In this document: one piece after another, positions 59,118 through 64,000 of the stretch
How positions within the stretch are numbered: position 1 is the stretch's first letter
How the letters are laid out: each line of letters begins with the position of its first letter
Assembly (NCBI GenBank): GCA_021234155.1
Contig: JAJEKV010000042.1
Coordinates: forward strand, 669,864-733,863
Length of the DNA: 64,000 bases
Direction of reading: 5' to 3'
Origin: Isoetes taiwanensis
Lineage: Eukaryota; Streptophyta; Lycopodiopsida; Isoetales; Isoetaceae
The notes under the pieces: generated by a model
What the model was told of the DNA's origin: nothing
Seen by the model: only the letters and a program-made list of their open reading frames with translations
The model's database searches: none
Made by a program: the position numbers and the translations under genes

Positions 59118-59866
59118 CTATTGTTTTTTATACTTTTTGTATAGATGTCCATGTAGGCCCCCGCCTTGCTGGGTAATGGTTGCTCGGAGCTCCTGTATCT
59201 CCTGATCTTGTGTCTCAGCCCTACTCTGTAGGGTTCTTAGCTCTGCCTGGCTGGCTTCGAAGGCGGCTCGGACGTTTCGTATTATGGTGGCAGACCCCTC
59301 AGCTTCTGACTTAAGGCGGGAGATAGTTGCCACTTATCCTGCTCAACACCCTGCTTGTCCCGTGCCATAGTCTCTATGGTGGTGAGGAGGGAATCCACGC
59401 GAGCTCGCAAGTCAGCAAGGCCCTTCTTATCCTGTTGCCTCTCAAAGTGTGCCAAGCGAAGTTCATCTTCTAACTGCTGCATGCGGGTCCCCATCTCTGC
59501 AATTCGTTGCCTTTCCGCTGCCAACTGTCTTTTGAGCACGTGGGATGCTGAAGATTGTATCTCTGCTGCCAGTCCTGCGATCCGGGTTCTGTTGCTCTCA
59601 ATCTGTTCCTCCATTTGTTTCATGGCCCATGTCTGCACCTGTGTCGGGCTTGAGCAGCCTTCATCCATCTCCCGGGTCAATCTCATAGATTGGGTCTTCA
59701 CCCAGGCCTCCCTCCTCATGGAAGAGGTTTCTCCCTTGTCCTTGTTATCCGACCGGGGTCGTTTTCACGGCGGTCCCTCCCCCTGGTTCTCCTGTGGATC
59801 GGGCTGGGTCATTGGGTGGGGAATGTCTCCCTCCAAATGGGGGTTTGGGCAAGGGGCAGCGGCCAT
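59118..59866 (-). pseudogene. Coiled-coil protein of unknown function, one stop and one frameshift
   Basis: On the minus strand ATG at 59866 opens MAAAPCPNPHLEG and a proline-rich start. A TGA then stands where CGA would give PPRKRPRS, a nuclear-signal-like basic stretch. The frame continues into a long coiled coil (AMKQMEEQIESNRTRIAGLA, ELRLAHFERQQDKKGLADL, LTTIETMARDKQG). A single-base frame change near 59310 shifts to a second coiled-coil part (ISRLKSEAEGSATIIRNV, LQSRAETQDQEIQELRATI) ending at 59118. Total about 250 residues. Coiled-coil proteins of this kind occur as Gag-like proteins of plant retroelements, but no family is claimed. Confidence 0.5.
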
Positions 59867-60165
59867 GAGGTTGTACGGTATGGAAGGGGATTAGAGAGCT
59901 AAAGGGCTGTTAAGGATTGACAAATGTATAAAAAACATAAACGATGCCCGCCCTCAGTGGTTGGCACGGGGGGGTTTGGGGGGTGCAATTTCGGCTACCA
60001 TTGGAATTCTTTTGGGATGGGCTTGCTTCGAAATTCAGTGGTTGTGGGATGGGTTAGAGGCTCGGAAAAAATCGCGTGGTAGAGGCACCTTCTTGCCTTA
60101 TTTAAAAAAAAAAAAAAAAAAAAAAAAAACCTAGCAAATATAGTCTTATTATTTTTAGGATTTTG
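59867..60165. other. 5' flank of the coiled-coil relic with a poly-A run
   Basis: G-rich sequence, then an A run of about 27 bases at 60104-60129. No gene recognised. If the relic at 59118-59866 is a retrotransposon gene, this is the side of its 5' end. Confidence 0.35.
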
Positions 60166-60168
60166 TTT

Positions 60169-60288
60169 GTGGCTGCTAGTAATCAGATAGCAGTGCGTGG
60201 CAGCTAGTAATCAGCTAGCAGTGCGTGGCTGCTAAATCAGATAGCAGTGCGTGGCTGCTAATAATCAGCTAGCAGTATGTGGCTGGTA
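60169..60288. repeat. Tandem repeat of about 30 bp, four copies
   Basis: GTGGCTGCTAGTAATCAG followed by ATAGCAGTGC or CTAGCAGTGC, four times with small changes (one copy lacks TAG). Contains the palindrome-like CAGCTAGCAG. Confidence 0.9.
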
Positions 60289-60957
60289 GTTCGTGTCCGG
60301 AGTCATCCCCCGTGTCAATATGCAACCAAACCAAAGGGGATTAAGGGGGGTTTTAATTTCAAAGTGTGTAATGTAATGGTTTGTGAGCTACACGTTGTTG
60401 TCAGCATACAATCAAAGCTTCTTGAGCATTCTAAAAAACAGTTAAACATCAGAAGAAATAAACAGCCGAATGCTGAAAGCTAAAAAGAAGCATGAGTCAA
60501 ACATAGTTAAATGCAAAATATACAGGTAATTATTGAAGAAACAGTGACAACTATATGTAATCCGAATAATGAAAAAGTATGGTATATATTCTAAATGAGG
60601 TGCACCATGGACTACCACAGTCATCGGATTCGTCGCCCAATGACCCGGATTGTATGTTAGGGCCCCTGGGCACCTCTCGTTTCGCTTTCATTTATGATAG
60701 GAGGCACCTATGATTTTGAAATATGAAATACAATTTCGCCTAAGGTTTTGAGGGAATATCGAACCTCTATACGACTTTGCCTAAGATTTTAGAATATGAA
60801 AATATGGGAGCTCGAACCTCTACCAAAATAATTCAATGTCCTAACTAAGACTACTTTAACCAATATACTCAATGAGCTAATACGATTATTTTTTATCTGC
60901 AATCTATGTTTTTTATTTATAATAACTTATTCGATTATTTTAGGGATATATGGTCTA

Positions 60958-60985
60958 CTAGAAAAAGTGCCCAGCGTTGCTGGGC
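60958..60985 (-). mobile_element. Helitron 3' terminus
   Basis: On the minus strand: the hairpin GCCCAGCAACGCTGGGC, eight bases, CTAG, then T. This is the classic Helitron 3' end (stem-loop, CTRR, insertion before T). It has the same hairpin and spacing as 35575-35602. The element would extend to higher coordinates on the minus strand, and its 5' TC end was not identified. Confidence 0.65.
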
Positions 60986-62229
60986 TTTTCCCCGAGTATA
61001 AGTTTAAAAATTAGTAATAAAAATAATAGATTTGATTGTTGAACATCTAAAGGGCAAAATGTTGAGAACATATTAAAGTTTGATATGTATAATGGTAATG
61101 GTAATGCATAGTCTAGCTCTTTTAAATCCTTTCATTCATCTCCTAAGATAAAGTTCTAGCATCTAACTAGCCTGGCAAATTCTAGAAATGCTTCTTTTCT
61201 TTACATGCACTATGTGGCAAGTTGTAAGCTGGGATTCTATTCCCGAGAGTTATGGAAGAAGTTTCAAGCACTTTAGTCAACCTACAGTGAACTCCAAAGA
61301 TTAAAGTGGCAGTTGTGCCATGGCTTTCCTTTTAAAACATAGAATAAACACACAAGGCACATGAATATTTTCACTATCACTACATATATAAAACAGTCTC
61401 ATTTTTTGTTTGAGGGTAATATTTCCATCCCAGAAAAAAACCTTAGCACAACACATGTACTTGAAGAAAATAACTAAAAATTTAAAAAGAATGATGTCAC
61501 CATAGGTTATGACATGATGAACCTAATTCCTGCAGATCAACTGCATTTATGGCGGATCCCCTATTCTTCCACAGCCACAGGTGTTTAGAGCTTCACATTC
61601 TTCATTCTCATCTTCCTCTTTTTGAAAGCTCAGACTACCCAAAGAAAGGTGAGGTGTTGAATGGGCCCTTTCAAAAGACAATTCGCTCATCCCAAATCTT
61701 CTGTTTTTAAAGCTTTCAAAGTGGATTCATTGTCCGGATTTGTATCAATCGAAGCAGAATCCAAATGGGGGACCCTAGATAGGGCTTTATCTGCTCAGAA
61801 CCTTCTTTTATAGAGATGTTTTTTGTGGCAGGGCAAAAAATGGACTCAAATCCAAAATCAGCATTTGCATGCTACATAGAATAAACACACAAGGCACATG
61901 AGTATTTTATATTATAAGATGCATTGCATATGTCAGAAACTAAAATTGAACTGGACATTGTAACATAAAAGATATTCATCTATGTCATGATATTGATACA
62001 ATTTACAAATATGAATATCATTTTACATATAAGAAGATTGTTGCTAGAATTCTTAGTGTTCGGTAGGCAAGGATAGAGTTCATCTTGTTTTTTTCTTTGG
62101 ATTGCCTAATTGGGTAATATTCACTATGTGCACTTTGGAGATTAGGGTAATCACATACCATCATCATTGGATGCATGTGTAGCCATGAAGTCCAATACGC
62201 TAGCCAATGTCTTGCAACGAAACAACTGC
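60986..62229. other. Possible Helitron interior, no recognised gene
   Basis: A/T-rich sequence with the duplicated word GAATAAACACACAAGGCACATGA (about 61343-61365 and 61879-61901). No coding motif was recognised. It may be part of the Helitron ending at 60958 or flank the CACTA relic. Confidence 0.35.
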
Positions 62230-63138
62230 TGTAACCTTTAATATTAGAATAAATTAAACAATATGTAGGTACTGTATCTACGACTATTTGTGAGAAGTGG
62301 CGATGCATATACCTTGGGATTATTGGAAAGTGTTGAATAACCTTCTAAGGTATTGTCTTCCTTTTACATCATTCTTGTATCTCGGTGCATTACATACGAG
62401 GCAATACGTGGACTTTTCATGTTCGTTAGATGGATAGAAGATCATACAATTATTTGGACAAGCATGCATGACTTTATAAATAAGGTTGATCACTTGAATC
62501 ATTCTCTTAAGTTGAGATCTATCAGTAGGCATATTGTTGATCTCTACTCGTGCAATAACCTACGTATCTGAGAATGGTAAGATTAAAAGATGCAGAGAGT
62601 GGTAAGATAGAAAGAGTTGATAAGTATATCACCTTAGCCGAGCAGAATAGAAGAAGAAGAAGAAGAAGAAGAATAGAATAGATTTTTTAACATCTATGAA
62701 GACCAAGAGGCCAAGGAACCACTTAAACTTGGTTTGGAGATTGAGAATTAGCAGGCAAGCCAACAAACAAGAGATTTGAGAGGTAGGAGGAAACAATTGA
62801 ATCTCTGCTTCGATGACAATACGGACCTCGTCCAAACAACTACTCATCGACGCATATTGCACACCTTTTGCAATGTCCTCTCCACCACCATATTCGAAAT
62901 CATCTAAATCAATATCATGCAATTCTTGAAGAGCGTGCAACATATCGAGCATCGGCTCGTCATCAAAGATTTCCTTCTCAGGTTTGGTCAATAGGCTCAT
63001 CCTCTTCATATTAATCATGTGCAACATCTTCATATTGGTAGACTCCACATTAAATTCATGACGATAGATTTCCCTTTGCTTGTAACTCAGAACTAATGGA
63101 TCAAGATGGAGACCACTCTGGATGAGTTCATTAAACAA
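62230..63138 (-). pseudogene. CACTA (En/Spm, Tnp2-type) transposase relic
   Basis: Minus-strand frames in order: 63138-62629 with MLHMINMKRMSLLTKPEKE and an acidic stretch, the region upstream of the Tnp2 domain, ending in a (TTC)n stretch. Then 62532-62320 with the Tnp2 signature VMHACPNNCMIFYPSNEHEK, CLVCNAPRYK and then QYLRRLF, where the CPNDC and CxxC pairs are conserved. A shifted frame at about 62330-62290 reads FPIIPRYMHRHFSQ, the following conserved block. The catalytic core beyond was not found. Terminal CACTA motifs were not located. Confidence 0.65.
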
Positions 63139-63424
63139 GGCGTGTACTAAGAATATACTAAGAAATGATGTACTTTATTTAATGATTTTTTTAATACAAT
63201 AATACTATTGTTCCCTCTCGAATGGGACAAGGGGGATGCACTCATATGTAAGGGGGATATCCCATCTGTGTGCAAGGGGCAGCAAAAAACACCCCATATA
63301 TGGATTTTCAGAAGCCAATTTTGGCCCCTTCTGAATAAACTTTATCTAGGCTAATGCCCAAAACCCTAAAAGAAGAACCCCCTACTGAACATATATGTAC
63401 GTAAATGGTTCCCATCTCGTTCAT
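63139..63424. other. Spacer between CACTA and SET relics
   Basis: No gene recognised. A GGGGGATGC/GGGGGATAT pair of words at about 63230-63260. Confidence 0.3.
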
Positions 63425-63790
63425 GCAGATAGGTTATACATAAAAAAATGGTGTACCCCCTTGGAACTGGAGAGGTCTATCATAATGATAGTTGATGAAC
63501 AACTCATCCCCAATATTTGTGCTTCTAATAGTGCACACCATGGTAATTTTTTATTTTTTACGTCTCTTGTAAAACATCCCTCCCCGTGGACACTCTAAGA
63601 ATGCACCTTTACATATCTCGCAGTTGTCAATAGAACTGTTGATGAACCCTGCAATATTTTCATGAATTCCTGATGGATCATCAATAAACATCAGTTCCTC
63701 AATACATATTCCAACCTTAACCGATGCGGCATTGGAATTCATTCCATAAATCCTCATACGCCAAGCCCTTTTTTTTTTTTTTTTTTTTTT
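63425..63790 (-). pseudogene. SET-domain protein relic
   Basis: SET domains methylate lysines, mostly on histones. The minus-strand frame 63790-63551 reads NSNAASVKVGICIEELMFI, then ENIAGFINSSIDNCEI, the GFINHS-like SET motif without its His, and ECPRGGMFY. After one frame change near 63550 it continues with CTIRSTNIGDELFINYHY, the SET C-terminal ELFxNY motif with the Tyr. The pre-SET part and the start of the SET domain are missing. The poly-T/A run at 63768-63791 marks the 5' edge of the recognisable part. The catalytic NHS motif is degenerate, so it is not expected to work. Confidence 0.6.
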
Positions 63791-64000
63791 TGGAGGGTAA
63801 GAAATTTTTTGATTAATATGAAAATGGTACACGACCTTCTTGTGGGCTCCACAATAGGCCAGATAGGAAGTATACAATGCTCCTGGTCACCAGATAGACA
63901 GAATTGTCACGAGAAATACAAGCAGCCATCAAACTAAAGAACTACCTTAAGATCATATCCATGTACTATGGTCACAGTCCTCAACCTCTTCTTCGTCCCT
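63791..64000. other. End of window
   Basis: No recognised feature. The minus-strand frame continues across the A-run into this sequence (VVYHFHINQ) without a motif. Confidence 0.3.

Noticed and set aside
60969-60990. Rho-independent terminator (GC hairpin followed by T run)
   Set aside because: The same hairpin with CTAG on the other strand fits a Helitron 3' end, and bacterial terminators are not expected here.

Overview
This is a transposon-dense stretch of a plant nuclear genome. Plant-type genes with short phase-consistent GT-AG introns are present: a SixA-like phosphatase, a small helix-turn-helix protein, a 2OG-Fe(II) oxygenase, a subtilase, a folylpolyglutamate synthase and a PPR remnant. 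They lie among LINEs, Ty3/gypsy, CACTA, Helitron and MITE debris and very long microsatellites. The mix (LINEs with an L1-animal-like ORF1, an HUH-Rep gene, a beta-class DNA methyltransferase remnant, low gene density) suggests a fern or another seed-free plant rather than an angiosperm. That is an inference; no species can be named from the sequence alone.

Layout. 1-7.5 kb: four LINE copies head to tail on the + strand; copies A and B end in (CT)n tracts in which the next copy begins. 7.5-8.7 kb: a degenerate minisatellite. 9.57-11.27 kb: a complete five-exon SixA-like phosphohistidine phosphatase gene, the best-preserved gene with the one at 31.7-33.0 kb. 11.8-14.3 kb: a PPR relic, a pair of inverted repeats with tRNA-like ends, and a gypsy integrase relic. 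16.2-21.0 kb: a SINE-like element and a nearly full-length minus-strand LINE between long (GA)n tracts. 21.2-23.5 kb: a 19-bp satellite with a 57-bp higher-order unit. 24.8-27.2 kb: two unrecognised broken ORFs and a pair of 69-nt palindromes. 29.4-30.4 kb: an HUH-endonuclease Rep of the replitron type. 31.7-33.0 kb: an intact five-exon gene with a C-terminal helix-turn-helix-like domain.

35.6-38.1 kb: a broken beta-class DNA methyltransferase gene, hit by a LINE in an intron, a poly-serine microsatellite insertion at its catalytic motif and a Helitron 3' end at its C-terminus. 38.2-39.7 kb: the coding end of a DNA transposon, then a LINE with a MITE in it. 42.3-48.3 kb: minus-strand multi-exon relics of a PHP phosphoesterase, a subtilase and a folylpolyglutamate synthase C-terminal half lying inside the subtilase. 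48.4-52.6 kb: a DNA transposon with terminal inverted repeats and two subterminal arrays of a palindrome of 20 bp or more. 53.2-54.1 kb: gypsy pol relic. 55.2-56.7 kb: a 2OG oxygenase gene with one frameshift and one stop. 58-64 kb: a second SINE-like copy, palindromic repeats, a coiled-coil ORF relic, a Helitron 3' end, a CACTA transposase relic and a SET-domain relic.

Only two genes look intact (9.57-11.27 and 31.72-33.02 kb). Most of the window records successive nested insertions. The most promising leads are the HUH Rep, the chain of LINEs in CT microsatellites with a shared 3' hairpin, the DNA transposon with subterminal palindromes, and the methyltransferase whose motif IV was replaced by an in-frame poly-serine tract.
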